This document shows, piece by piece, positions 1 to 7,545 of a DNA stretch of 23,867 bases. Origin of the DNA: CAYSGX01 sp964518215 (GTDB lineage Bacteria > Bacteroidota > Bacteroidia > Chitinophagales > CAIOSU01); assembly GCA_964518215.1 (NCBI GenBank), contig CAZFFP010000058.1:1-23867 (forward strand), read 5' to 3'. The number at the start of each line of letters is the position of its first letter. Positions within the stretch are counted from its first letter, which is position 1. Under the pieces are notes generated by a model. The model saw nothing but the letters and a program-made list of their open reading frames with translations, was not told where the DNA came from and ran no database searches. The position numbers were made by a program, and so were the translations under genes.

Positions 1-31
1 TTATTGGAAATTCTTTTTCTCCAACCAATTT

Positions 32-51
32 CCCCTCGTTTTACGGAGGGG
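32..51. other. Hairpin downstream of tRNA-Ser
   Basis: A perfect 6-bp stem (CCCCTC at 32-37, GAGGGG at 46-51) encloses an 8-nt loop, just past the 3' end of the minus-strand tRNA. On the minus strand a run of seven T (60 down to 54) lies before the stem rather than after it. It is therefore not a canonical intrinsic terminator, though it could help 3'-end formation. The role is inferred only. Confidence 0.35.
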
Positions 52-65
52 TTAAAAAAAGGTTG

Positions 66-154
66 CGGTGAGACCGGGATTCGAACCCTCGGTACCAGTT
101 TCCCAGTACGACAGTTTAGCAAACTGTTGGTTTCAGCCACTCACCCACCTCACC
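66..154 (-). tRNA. tRNA-Ser, anticodon GCU
   Basis: Read on the minus strand, this 89-nt element folds as a class II tRNA. The 7-bp acceptor stem is GGTGAGG with TCTCACC and the discriminator is G. The D-stem is GGT/ACC. The anticodon stem ACAGT/ACTGT closes the loop TTGCTAA, giving anticodon GCT (serine AGC/AGU codons). The long variable arm is a 7-bp stem with a GAAA loop, and the T-loop is TTCGAAT. The long variable arm and the anticodon both identify serine. CCA is not encoded; the genomic sequence continues CAACC. The T-stem is odd: GAGGG faces CCCGG, so only the three inner pairs form and the two outer positions are A-G and G-G mismatches. The gene lies downstream of dnaA on the same strand and has its own candidate promoter at 238-245. 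Confidence 0.93.
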
Positions 155-237
155 GTTAATGTTTTAAAGAACTTGAACCTTCATTTTTTTATTAGAGAAA
201 ATTGGAATGATGCCGTTGAAATTCTCCAAAAGGTTTG

Positions 238-245
238 CAAAGATA
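238..245 (-). promoter_or_regulatory. Candidate -7 box for tRNA-Ser
   Basis: The minus strand reads TATCTTTG, an exact match to the Bacteroidota -7 consensus TAnnTTTG. It lies about 85 nt upstream of the mature tRNA 5' end, between the dnaA stop and the tRNA. No clear -33 TTG sits at the usual 19-21 nt spacing. The match is visible in the sequence; promoter function is inferred. Confidence 0.45.
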
Positions 246-280
246 ACAAAATACAGTTGCCGTAAAAGAAAGGTTCAATA

Positions 281-1726
281 TTAAGTGATACTCATTTGAA
301 TTTTCTTCTGAATATCGCGAACACTGTCGCTGAAATCAGGGTCGGTATCTAACTGGTTTTGAACCGCTTGACAAGAGTGAATCACCGTGCTGTGGTCTCT
401 GCCGCCAAAATGCTTGCCGATAGATTTTAATGAGTTTTTAGTGAAGTTCTTCGCTAAAAACATAGATAACTGACGCGCCTGAACCACCGCGCGCTTGCGG
501 GTTTTTTCTTTCAGTTTATCGGGAGCAATGGTGAAATGCTCGCAAACAATTTTCTGAATATAATCTATAGATACCTCGCGCGAAACGCTCTTCACAAAGT
601 TCTTGATGATTTTTTTCGCAATATCTAAATCAATTTCAGTTTTGTTTAATGAAGCCTGAGCCAACAACGAAATCAATGCGCCTTCCAATTCTCTCACGTT
701 AGTTTGAATATTGTATGCCACAAACTCTACTACTTCTCTGGGCAATTCAATTCCATCGGCATACATCTTCTTTTCGAGTATTGCTATGCGGGTTTCAAAG
801 TCGGGCGACTGCAAATCGGCAGATAAGCCCCATTTGAATCTTGAAAGCAATCTTTCTTCCATGCCTTCCAGATCGCGTGGAGGACGGTCGGAAGTTAACA
901 CCAATTGTTTGCCCGACTGATGCAGGTGATTAAAGATGTGGAAGAAGATGTCTTGTGTTTTGTCTTTGTTTGCCAAAAACTGAATATCATCCACAATCAA
1001 CACATCTACCAATTGATAGAAGTGAATGAAGTCGTTAATCGAATTATTTTTCAGCGCCTCTATAAACTGATTGGTGAATCGGTCGGATGGTACATACAAA
1101 ACAGTTTTGTTAGGGAAGTTTTGACGAAACTCATTTCCAATAGCTTGTGCCAAATGTGTTTTGCCTAAACCCACACCACCATACAATACTAAAGGATTGA
1201 AAGCGGTGGCTCCGGGAGGTTTGGTGGCAACGGCATAACCTGCAGAGCGAGCTAAACGATTGCAATCGCCTTCAACATACGAATCGAAATTGTAAATGGG
1301 TGAAAGGTTCGATTCGATATGCACTTTTTTCAAACCCGGAATGATGAATGGATTTTTGATATTGTTACTCACTACCAATGGAGCATGAACTTCAGGATTC
1401 TTTCCGTTTCCGGTGTTGTAATTAGGAACATTAATCGTAGTAGGTTTGGAGTTGCCAGAACTGTTTTCTACAACTATGCGATATTCCAATCGCGCATCTT
1501 CACCTAATTCGCGCTTAATGGTTTTTCTCAACAAAGTAACATAATGCTCTTCGAGCCATTCGTAAAAAAACTGACTGGGCACTTGAATCGTTAGAACACC
1601 ATCTTCGAGTTTAACAGGCTTTATTGGTTCGAACCATGTCTTGAAACTTTGAACGCTTACGTTGTCTTTAATAATTTTCAGACAGTTTTTCCAGACGTCT
1701 TCATAGTGCAAAATTTGGGTCGCCAT
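281..1726 (-). CDS. dnaA: Chromosomal replication initiator protein DnaA
   Basis: This 481-residue protein has the full DnaA architecture. An N-terminal helicase/DnaB-interaction domain spans about 1-85, with the conserved run SFKTWFEPIKP near 28. A variable, Asn-rich linker follows at about 86-140. The AAA+ ATPase domain has Walker A GGVGLGKT (183-190), Walker B LIVDDIQF (243-250), sensor 1 LTSD (277-280) and the ERLLSRF arginine-finger segment (291-297). The C-terminal DNA-binding domain ends in the signature GGRDHSTV (441-448). DnaA binds ATP and DnaA boxes, and opens oriC. The start MATQILHYEDVW matches the usual N-terminus and length. It is separated from the upstream 5'-nucleotidase genes by a terminator, so it is probably transcribed alone. 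A consensus DnaA box lies 110 bp upstream, which would fit autoregulation (inference). Confidence 0.98.
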   Translation of the reverse strand: MATQILHYEDVWKNCLKIIKDNVSVQSFKTWFEPIKPVKLEDGVLTIQVPSQFFYEWLEEHYVTLLRKTIKRELGEDARLEYRIVVENSSGNSKPTTINVPNYNTGNGKNPEVHAPLVVSNNIKNPFIIPGLKKVHIESNLSPIYNFDSYVEGDCNRLARSAGYAVATKPPGATAFNPLVLYGGVGLGKTHLAQAIGNEFRQNFPNKTVLYVPSDRFTNQFIEALKNNSINDFIHFYQLVDVLIVDDIQFLANKDKTQDIFFHIFNHLHQSGKQLVLTSDRPPRDLEGMEERLLSRFKWGLSADLQSPDFETRIAILEKKMYADGIELPREVVEFVAYNIQTNVRELEGALISLLAQASLNKTEIDLDIAKKIIKNFVKSVSREVSIDYIQKIVCEHFTIAPDKLKEKTRKRAVVQARQLSMFLAKNFTKNSLKSIGKHFGGRDHSTVIHSCQAVQNQLDTDPDFSDSVRDIQKKIQMSIT

Positions 1727-1767
1727 TCTATTATGTGGTTTTATGGTGGTTGGTCAATGAAAGTAGA

Positions 1768-1810
1768 TAAAAAAACCAGCAAACAAAAAATGTTTTTTTG
1801 GAGCTGGTTT
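1768..1810 (-). terminator. Rho-independent terminator after the 5'-nucleotidase genes
   Basis: An 8-bp stem, AAACCAGC (1773-1780) with GCTGGTTT (1803-1810), encloses an inner A-rich/T-rich palindrome around 1784-1800. On the minus strand the stem runs directly into a T7 tract (1775-1769). Position and strand fit termination of the operon ending at 1870, 60 bp upstream. The dnaA start codon is only about 42 bp beyond the T-tract. Confidence 0.75.
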
Positions 1811-1835
1811 CATGGAGCGAATATGAACAATATTT

Positions 1836-1844
1836 TGTGAATAA
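1836..1844 (-). promoter_or_regulatory. DnaA box upstream of dnaA
   Basis: The minus strand reads TTATTCACA, a 9/9 match to the DnaA box consensus TTATNCACA. It lies 110 bp upstream of the dnaA start codon in an AT-rich stretch (about 1821-1890). I found only this one exact box in the intergenic region, which favours a regulatory site over a full origin. Binding is inferred from family knowledge. Confidence 0.5.
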
Positions 1845-1869
1845 AAAAACAAAATCGCACTTGTTTTAT

Positions 1870-2781
1870 TTAAATTTTCATTGACGAAAAATTTAAGCCG
1901 ATACATTTGTTTTTCTCGTCAAAAATTACAATGGACTTTCCGAGTATTAATCCTGCCCACCCCGATTGGCTAATAATTATTGGTGTTCCAACATCGTTCT
2001 TCATTACATGAGGTTGTTGCATGAATGTATGCGTATGTCCTCCGAGTATCATGTCAATATCACGACTGGCACGTGCTAACACTATATCAGATACTTTACT
2101 CGTATCATATTTATAACCTAAATGTGAAAGGCAAATAATGTAATGACATTTCATTTCGTGTTTCAAAAATTTTGCGGTTTTATTGGCTTCAGAAATGGGA
2201 TCGAGATAAATAGTGTTGCCGTATAATTTTTTAGGAACCAAACCTTGCAATTCAATACCTACACCAAACACGCCCACTTTTAATTTTCCGAAAGAAAATA
2301 TTTTATAACGTTCCGTTTTGTTGTGCATTATAGTATCGCTGAAATTGTAGTTGGCAATCAAAAAAGGGAAAGCGGCATGAGGCAATTGTTTTACAAAACC
2401 ATCTAAGCCCGCATCGAAATCATGATTGCCCAGCGTTGCCGCATCGTATTTCATTTCGCTCATCAACTTAAACTCTAATTCACCGCCAAAAAAATTGAAG
2501 TAAGGTGTTCCCTGAAAAACATCGCCACTATCTAACAATAAAATATTTTTTTCTTCAGTTCTGATTTTTTGAATCAATGCGGCACGTGCAGCCATGCCAC
2601 CTCTGCCTTCAAATTTATTCCCCGAAGGGAAAGGCTCTATACGGCTGTGCATATCGTTAGTATGCAGAATGGTTAATCGGGTGAATTCTTTTTTCGCATA
2701 CAATTCATTCATCCATGCAGGGACTGTCAGTAGCAGCGATGCGCCCAAAGTGTTTTTGATAAATTGTCTTCTATTCTGCAT
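1870..2781 (-). CDS. 5'-nucleotidase-type metallophosphatase (catalytic half), Tat exported
   Basis: 303 residues with every metal-site motif of the calcineurin-like 5'-nucleotidase/UshA N-terminal domain: NDMH (42-45), GDVFQGTP (86-93), GNHD (118-121), SH (219-220) and GGHTHT (247-252). These bind two metals that hydrolyse phosphomonoesters of nucleotides or related substrates. The N-terminus has twin arginines (NRRQFIK, 3-9) followed by a hydrophobic stretch to about 29, so a Tat signal and periplasmic location are likely. The usual UshA C-terminal substrate-binding domain is absent. It is supplied instead by the gene immediately upstream, whose end overlaps this start by 11 nt, arguing for translational coupling. 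The exact substrate cannot be read from the sequence. Confidence 0.9.
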   Translation of the reverse strand: MQNRRQFIKNTLGASLLLTVPAWMNELYAKKEFTRLTILHTNDMHSRIEPFPSGNKFEGRGGMAARAALIQKIRTEEKNILLLDSGDVFQGTPYFNFFGGELEFKLMSEMKYDAATLGNHDFDAGLDGFVKQLPHAAFPFLIANYNFSDTIMHNKTERYKIFSFGKLKVGVFGVGIELQGLVPKKLYGNTIYLDPISEANKTAKFLKHEMKCHYIICLSHLGYKYDTSKVSDIVLARASRDIDMILGGHTHTFMQQPHVMKNDVGTPIIISQSGWAGLILGKSIVIFDEKNKCIGLNFSSMKI

Positions 2782-3529
2782 AACTTATTCTTCCATCTGT
2801 TTCCGCATGTATTTTAATTCCGGCTTTGTTCTTTTCGCTGATGTATTCAATAAGTGCATCACGCACCAACACGCCCGAATTTTCATAAGCAATGCCTTTA
2901 ATGAAATCCAGTTTATCTCCTCCTTCAGCCATATAATCGGAAACAAGCAAGGTATATTCTTTTTCAGGTTGAATCGGATTTCCGTTGATGGTTATATCGA
3001 AAGGTTTTCCTTCTTTGATGGTGAAGCGAACACCCGATTGGGGCCACCCGCCATCAGCTGCAATGTGCTGCAATAGTTGCAAAATCATTTCGCCTTTCAA
3101 AGTAAACAACACTAAATAATTATCGAAAGGCATTAGTTCGAATATGGTTCCAACAGTAATATTACCTGCGGAAATATTGGGCAATCGCAAGCCTCCGTAA
3201 TTCATTACGCACAAATCAATTTTTCTTTCGAAATATTTTTCAGATTGCTCGCGTAAAGCATCGGTGAAAAAATTGCCCAGCGTTGATTCAGGTTTTGCTT
3301 TGTTCAACGCAACATCACTTTCACCAATCACCCGATTCATCGTAGCACTGAGTTGTGCGCTATATGGTTGAATAAATTTTAAAACCGAAGAATCTACCGG
3401 CAGCGATTCATCAATTCTGATATAATCAGTTCTTGAAGTTGCAGGACAATATTGTTTGTTGCAGGAAGTATAGGTTGATAAAGAAACAACAAAAAGCGCT
3501 AAAATAAATTGTTGTTTCAAGCGATTCAT
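2771..3529 (-). CDS. 5'-nucleotidase C-terminal domain lipoprotein
   Basis: 252 residues. An N-terminal signal peptide ends in YTSC, with Cys23 as the likely lipidation site. The remainder is a stand-alone 5'-nucleotidase C-terminal (substrate-recognition) domain. It shows L-x-NFFTDALR near 84-93, NYGGLR (110-115), GNITVGTIFELMPFDN (122-137) and SDYMAEGGD (197-205), all hallmarks of this domain in UshA-type enzymes. No metallophosphatase domain is present. The downstream gene, overlapping by 11 nt, encodes that domain, so the two probably form one split enzyme with gene order reversed relative to the UshA domain order. Its start codon overlaps the stop of the upstream membrane protein by one base (TAATG), giving a tight operon. 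Confidence 0.88.
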   Translation of the reverse strand: MNRLKQQFILALFVVSLSTYTSCNKQYCPATSRTDYIRIDESLPVDSSVLKFIQPYSAQLSATMNRVIGESDVALNKAKPESTLGNFFTDALREQSEKYFERKIDLCVMNYGGLRLPNISAGNITVGTIFELMPFDNYLVLFTLKGEMILQLLQHIAADGGWPQSGVRFTIKEGKPFDITINGNPIQPEKEYTLLVSDYMAEGGDKLDFIKGIAYENSGVLVRDALIEYISEKNKAGIKIHAETDGRISYAE

Positions 3530-4056
3530 TACAACAGTTTTTTCACATCGGCTTTGATGAGTTCCATGGGTGTATCACCCGGCAAAGGCTGTTCGGTATC
3601 CATATAGAATTTCAGAATATCGCGGGCCATATCCATAGGTGTTGCGTTTTGGTCAATAGACACGCTGATAAGATTAATTACTTTAATAGTTTCATCTTTT
3701 GCAATACAGATGGCTCTCCATGTGTCGGCAGAAACATATATCTGTTGCGAAAGATTATGTTCGTATTCTACACGAATGGTAGCCACCAATTCCTTTTGAA
3801 ACTCGCGCAAAGTCAAACCATCTTTATCTACACGCACTAAAAGATTGGGCGGAGAAATGCGTTCCAAAAAAATCATTAAACGCTCATAAGCCTGAAGTCG
3901 CAGCAATAAAGTGTCTTTTACATATTCTTTGCGTAATTGCAATTCGAGTTTGCGCGATTCGGCTAAAAGAAAATTTCTGACAATAGCATAATTTGCCAGC
4001 AAAACTATAATTGCAGGGATGGTGTATTTCAGTATTTCGAGGAATTCTTCCCACAT
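3529..4056 (-). CDS. Conserved hypothetical membrane-anchored protein
   Basis: 175 residues from the preferred start MWEEFLEIL. An in-frame ATG 17 codons upstream (4107) exists, but the added residues (MCHSYCLTC...) do not look like a natural N-terminus ahead of the membrane helix. One transmembrane segment lies at about 10-30. A charged helical stretch, likely a coiled coil (about 31-60), and a soluble domain of about 115 residues follow. I do not recognise a functional family. It resembles small uncharacterised proteins seen in Bacteroidota genomes, but I cannot confirm that here. Its stop overlaps the start of the nucleotidase C-domain lipoprotein by one base, so it is co-transcribed with the split 5'-nucleotidase and may act at the same membrane (inference). 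Confidence 0.75.
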   Translation of the reverse strand: MWEEFLEILKYTIPAIIVLLANYAIVRNFLLAESRKLELQLRKEYVKDTLLLRLQAYERLMIFLERISPPNLLVRVDKDGLTLREFQKELVATIRVEYEHNLSQQIYVSADTWRAICIAKDETIKVINLISVSIDQNATPMDMARDILKFYMDTEQPLPGDTPMELIKADVKKLL

Positions 4057-4166
4057 AAAATAAGGCTGTTTTTTGAGTGTGCAAGTTAAACAATAGCTAT
4101 GACACAAAGCCGACTATCAACGATAGAACCAAGTTTCCAACTAACAGAGAATAGAATAAAAATATT

Positions 4167-4694
4167 TTAGCTGTAGTAGGGCGAAATAAGCACATACACC
4201 AATACTCCGGTAATTGCCACATACAGCCATATCGGGAAAGTGATTTTGGCAATTCTCTTGTGTTTCTGAAAATCGGCAGTCCATGCTCTATAGAAAGTGA
4301 ACAGAATGAACGGAAGCACTAAAGCTGCCAGAATAATATGTGTAATAAGAATGAAATAATAAATGGATTTTAGCGCGCCTTCGCCACCAAAAGTAGTGGG
4401 TTCTGAAATGGAATGATAAAATACATAAGAGAGCAGAAAAACTGCCGAAATCGCAAATGCGGTCATCATAGATACCTTATGTGCTTTTTGATTTTTCATT
4501 TTGATGAATATCAGCCCCAATAACAAACAAATGGTAGTGCCGGAGTTGAGTATGGCATGAAACATCGGGAAGAATTTCAAATCTATTCCAATATTGACCT
4601 GTGGGGCTGCTACATAAAACAATATGGTTACTAAGGCAGGAACTAACAGCGAAATGGTAATGATGATGCCTCTGGCTAATGATTCGTTTTTCAT
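4167..4694 (-). CDS. DUF420 membrane protein, CtaM/YozB-like oxidase maturation factor
   Basis: 175 residues with about five transmembrane helices (near 8-28, 40-63, 74-94, 107-132, 152-172). Conserved features of the DUF420 family are visible: FHAILN near 44 on helix 2, YHSIS near 93, THIILAALVLPF near 118 and a Lys/Arg-rich loop before the last helix. In Firmicutes, DUF420 proteins (CtaM/YozB) are needed for maturation of heme-copper oxidases. The role here is inferred from the family and from context: it overlaps sco by 4 nt (ATGA) and lies just downstream of an oxidase subunit cluster. Location is the inner membrane. Confidence 0.85.
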   Translation of the reverse strand: MKNESLARGIIITISLLVPALVTILFYVAAPQVNIGIDLKFFPMFHAILNSGTTICLLLGLIFIKMKNQKAHKVSMMTAFAISAVFLLSYVFYHSISEPTTFGGEGALKSIYYFILITHIILAALVLPFILFTFYRAWTADFQKHKRIAKITFPIWLYVAITGVLVYVLISPYYS

Positions 4695-5380
4695 TTTTGA
4701 TTTTTCTTTTTTTGTTTTCTTTCTTTTCCTTCCTCAATGGAATAATGAATGTCCAATAAAATAATATCGTTCATCATTTTGTTCACGCTTGCGGTGTCGG
4801 TGCCATCGTAATAGCCTCTGATAAATCCGGTTTTATCTAACAACACAAATCGCTCGCTGTGCACAAATGGTTCGGGCAGCGAGTCGGTTCCCATGTCAAT
4901 GGCAGGAAGTTTAAAAAAGTTGATGGCAAGAGCATACAAACTGTCTTTGCTTCCGGTAAGAAATTTCCATTGATTGCTTTTTACGCCTTTCAGTTGTGCA
5001 TATTCGGCAAGCGTTGCAGCATCATCGGTTTCGGGGTCAACTGTGAATGATAAAATTTGCCAGGGCGATTGCACTTTGGTAGTCTTGAGCAGAAAATCTT
5101 CCACGCGCAGCATTTGTCCGGTCATTTGTTTGCAAATGCCGGGGCAGGTAGTGAAAAAATAATCAGCAACTACAATTTTTCCGGCAATGGAATCTCTGTT
5201 TACCACACTGCCATCGTGCGCCTGAAAAGCAAAATCGGGTGCGGCAACCAAACTCAACATGGGAAGTTCTTTCACCCGAAAGCCGGTTTGATGTTTTTTC
5301 CATTCGAAAATAGCATAGAAAATTATGGGAATAATGAGCGCTAATGCTATGGCTATGATGCGTTTGGTTTTGGAGGACAT
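4691..5380 (-). CDS. SCO1/SenC-type copper chaperone for cytochrome oxidase
   Basis: 229 residues. One N-terminal membrane anchor (about 7-26) precedes a thioredoxin-fold domain. The copper-binding motif CPGIC (Cys79 and Cys83, in FTTCPGICKQM) is followed by the distal histidine His174 in FVHSERFVLLD, so all three SCO copper ligands are present. SCO proteins deliver copper to the CuA site of oxidase subunit II, or keep its cysteines reduced, on the periplasmic side. The C-terminal tail is unusually Lys-rich. It overlaps the DUF420 gene by 4 nt. It is separated from the oxidase subunit genes upstream by a terminator and 380 bp, so it may have its own promoter. Confidence 0.93.
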   Translation of the reverse strand: MSSKTKRIIAIALALIIPIIFYAIFEWKKHQTGFRVKELPMLSLVAAPDFAFQAHDGSVVNRDSIAGKIVVADYFFTTCPGICKQMTGQMLRVEDFLLKTTKVQSPWQILSFTVDPETDDAATLAEYAQLKGVKSNQWKFLTGSKDSLYALAINFFKLPAIDMGTDSLPEPFVHSERFVLLDKTGFIRGYYDGTDTASVNKMMNDIILLDIHYSIEEGKERKQKKKNQK

Positions 5381-5690
5381 GCTTGGTTGCGTTGCGTTTT
5401 ATCGGATTTTGTGTGTATGTGGCAAAATGAGTTTTTCAAGAAATAGCAATCCACATTGCCCATACACCGAGTATAAAACTACTTTCAAAAAGTATAGTTT
5501 AGAAATTCCGGTGAAAAAAAGCGATTTTTTTTATCTTTCTTGCTATTTAATAACTTCCTATTTCGGCTTGCTCAACAGATATTAAGTCTTATTGTTTTCC
5601 TGCCATCGCTTACCTCTGGCGAGTGAGTTATGCCGACATCCCCCGCTGTACCCTATTTTTAATCCGAGTAGCCGTGATTAGGATTTTTAA
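5381..5690. other. Non-coding region upstream of sco
   Basis: No convincing gene is present. The stretch holds an A7/T8 palindrome around 5514-5531 (AAAAAAAGCGATTTTTTTT) and a 6-bp inverted repeat TACTTT/AAAGTA near 5480-5495. On the minus strand there is an imperfect -7-like box, TACTTTTTG, with one T too many for TAnnTTTG. It probably contains the sco promoter, but I cannot place it. Confidence 0.4.
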
Positions 5691-5727
5691 TTAAAAAAAA
5701 TAGAGGGATTCAAAACTGAACCCCTCT
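5691..5727 (-). terminator. Rho-independent terminator after the oxidase subunit cluster
   Basis: On the minus strand a 10-bp stem with one mismatch (5718-5727 against 5702-5711, 6-nt loop) is followed directly by A and then a T8 run (5700-5693). It begins 34 bp past the stop codon of the oxidase subunit IV gene. It therefore marks the end of the ctaB/subunit III/subunit IV transcription unit before sco. Confidence 0.85.
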
Positions 5728-5760
5728 GTGAAATTTATTTCGTAAGAAAAAACGATACTA

Positions 5761-6129
5761 TCAATAGCCCCAAAATTGTCTCAGGTTCAACCAACTGTCG
5801 CCTTCCCAAGAGAAAGCAATAATTGCCCACACCAAAAACAACAAAGGCATCAAAATGCTCAACGCCATCGCTCTCAATTCATATTTCAAGTGCATAAACT
5901 CGCCTACAATGTAAAAGGCTTTCATGGCGCTCATGAAAATGAACATTAAATTCAGCAAGCCTCTCGACCATCCTTCGGGCCAATTGATAGCCATACCTAC
6001 TTCAATCACCGTAACTACTGCCATGATAGCGGTGGCTACCCAAACGGCTTTTACCTGGCTTTTATAAGTAACATCATCGAGAAGGTGGTGTTCTACTTCA
6101 CCCATATATTCTCCTTGTGCTGCGCTCAT
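5761..6129 (-). CDS. Cytochrome c oxidase subunit IV family protein
   Basis: 122 residues with three transmembrane helices (about 27-47, 58-78, 86-108), the size and topology of prokaryotic caa3/bo-type subunit IV (COX4_pro/CyoD-like). The helix-2 region FYIVGEFMHLKYE, near 72-84, is typical of the Bacteroidota version. It is a small accessory subunit of the heme-copper oxidase in the inner membrane and has no redox centre. It is the last gene before a strong terminator, 44 bp after the second subunit III gene. The family call is firm; which oxidase it belongs to is inferred from its neighbours. Confidence 0.85.
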   Translation of the reverse strand: MSAAQGEYMGEVEHHLLDDVTYKSQVKAVWVATAIMAVVTVIEVGMAINWPEGWSRGLLNLMFIFMSAMKAFYIVGEFMHLKYELRAMALSILMPLLFLVWAIIAFSWEGDSWLNLRQFWGY

Positions 6130-6173
6130 AATATTTTATGTTTTTAGTTTTTGTAAAATGATTTTTGAAAAAA

Positions 6174-6884
6174 TTATAACAGATAAAAGGCAAGGAATAC
6201 AAACACCCAAACCAAATCCACAAAGTGCCAGTAAAGACCAACTTTTTCTACCATTTCGTAGTGTCCTCTTTGCTGATACACCCCGCGGGCTGCTTGTATC
6301 CAAACGATAATGTTAATGATTACTCCGGTGAATACGTGAAAGCCGTGGAAGCCTGTAATAACATAAAACAAATTGCCGAAAGCTACCGGTCCGGGCGAAG
6401 TGGCTCCGGCATAAGCCGCGTCAATAATTCCTTTTTCGTTAAACGGATTCCAGTAAAGGGTCATGCCCTGATGAATCAAGTGATTCCATTCCCAAGCCTG
6501 ACAGCCCAAGAATGCAGCGCCACCAATGATACCCCAAAACAACCAGAACAACACGCCTTTTTGGTTCATGCGGTGTCCTTCAATTACTGCCAACACCACA
6601 AACACCGAACTCAAAATGAGGATGAAGGTCATGAGTGTTACAAAACCCAAAGGCACATTTACATCGTGCATGAAAGGGAATGAACTGAACACGCCTGCGG
6701 GGTCGGGCCACCAGGGTTGACTGAGTCGGATAGCGGCATAGGCTATCAACAAACAAGAGAAGGTAAATGCGTCAGAAACGAGGAAATACCACATCATCAA
6801 TTTTCCGTAGCTGGCTTTGAAAGGCGAAGTGCCTCCTTTCCAGAGTTTCTTTTGTTCCTGAGGGGATACGGTTGCGGATGCCAT
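6174..6884 (-). CDS. Cytochrome c oxidase subunit III (second copy)
   Basis: 236 residues with about five transmembrane helices. Subunit III hallmarks are visible: the GFHGFHVFTG segment near 178-187, and the C-terminal signature YWHFVDLVWVFVF near 218-230 preceded by a conserved Glu. It is a structural subunit of the heme-copper oxidase and stabilises subunit I. It follows another, more divergent subunit III gene by only 19 bp, so two subunit III paralogues are co-transcribed. The two differ in length and N-terminus. This copy has an 18-residue charged N-terminal extension and retains the HGFH motif that the first copy lacks. Confidence 0.93.
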   Translation of the reverse strand: MASATVSPQEQKKLWKGGTSPFKASYGKLMMWYFLVSDAFTFSCLLIAYAAIRLSQPWWPDPAGVFSSFPFMHDVNVPLGFVTLMTFILILSSVFVVLAVIEGHRMNQKGVLFWLFWGIIGGAAFLGCQAWEWNHLIHQGMTLYWNPFNEKGIIDAAYAGATSPGPVAFGNLFYVITGFHGFHVFTGVIINIIVWIQAARGVYQQRGHYEMVEKVGLYWHFVDLVWVFVFLAFYLL

Positions 6885-6903
6885 TAATTTGTGCTTTTAT
6901 GTT

Positions 6904-7518
6904 TTAGAAGTATAAAAAAAATGCGAGCAAATATAACCATAATAGGTCAACAAAATGCCAATAAGTTGCCAACAATTCTATGCGTATTTTTTTGTTTTCG
7001 TCCTGTTGCCAAATCAGCCAATTGGAAGGGTTTCTGAAAAAAAACAAAGAACGGATATATGCTCCGAATATCAACAACATACCTACTGCTATATGTGCTA
7101 CGTGGATAAAACTAATGACATACACAAACGAACCGGCAGGATTTCCTTCGAGATAAATGCCTATGTTTTGAAGTTCCTGCCACCCTATATATTGAGAAAA
7201 ACAAAAAGCGAAAGACAGCGTGAGGGTGAGCGCCAAAGTAATGCGATACATATTCAAATCATCGCGCTTAAATGAGCGCACTGCCCAGGCAATGGTAAAG
7301 CTGCTGGCAAGCATAATAATAGCACTGACAAAAAACGGACGGGGTAAATCAAACTCGGTCCAATAGCCCGCACCTTTGCGAACAATGTAGGCGCTGGTGA
7401 GCGCGGCAAACAACATCACCATCACCCCAATGCCAATCCACAAAGCAAATTTTTGCGGATGCACGCCAGGAGACTGCACATTGTCAGGTAATTGAGGTTC
7501 GGTGTTCAAGATGAGCAT
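6904..7518 (-). CDS. Cytochrome c oxidase subunit III family protein (first copy)
   Basis: 204 residues with about five transmembrane helices and the subunit III C-terminal signature TYWHFVDLLWLYL (near 185-197). The segment equivalent to GFHGFH in the next gene reads SFIHVAHIAVG (near 135-145), so one conserved position differs. It lies 19 bp upstream of a second subunit III gene and 182 bp downstream of ctaB. Tandem subunit III paralogues are known in Bacteroidota oxidase clusters. What divides their labour is not known to me. Confidence 0.88.
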   Translation of the reverse strand: MLILNTEPQLPDNVQSPGVHPQKFALWIGIGVMVMLFAALTSAYIVRKGAGYWTEFDLPRPFFVSAIIMLASSFTIAWAVRSFKRDDLNMYRITLALTLTLSFAFCFSQYIGWQELQNIGIYLEGNPAGSFVYVISFIHVAHIAVGMLLIFGAYIRSLFFFRNPSNWLIWQQDENKKIRIELLATYWHFVDLLWLYLLAFFLYF

Positions 7519-7545
7519 ATTTATTTACGATTATTTGATTTTCGA

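Noticed and set aside
1728..1757. sigma70-like TTGACC-N16-CATAAT on the minus strand just before dnaA
   Set aside because: It would start transcription at or after the dnaA ATG, and Bacteroidota use a different consensus.
2594..3076. 160-codon open frame on the plus strand across the split nucleotidase genes
   Set aside because: It is antisense to two well-supported genes with intact motifs and has no recognisable domain; it is a shadow frame.
6225..6683. 152-codon plus-strand frame in the subunit III gene
   Set aside because: Antisense shadow of a conserved membrane protein gene.
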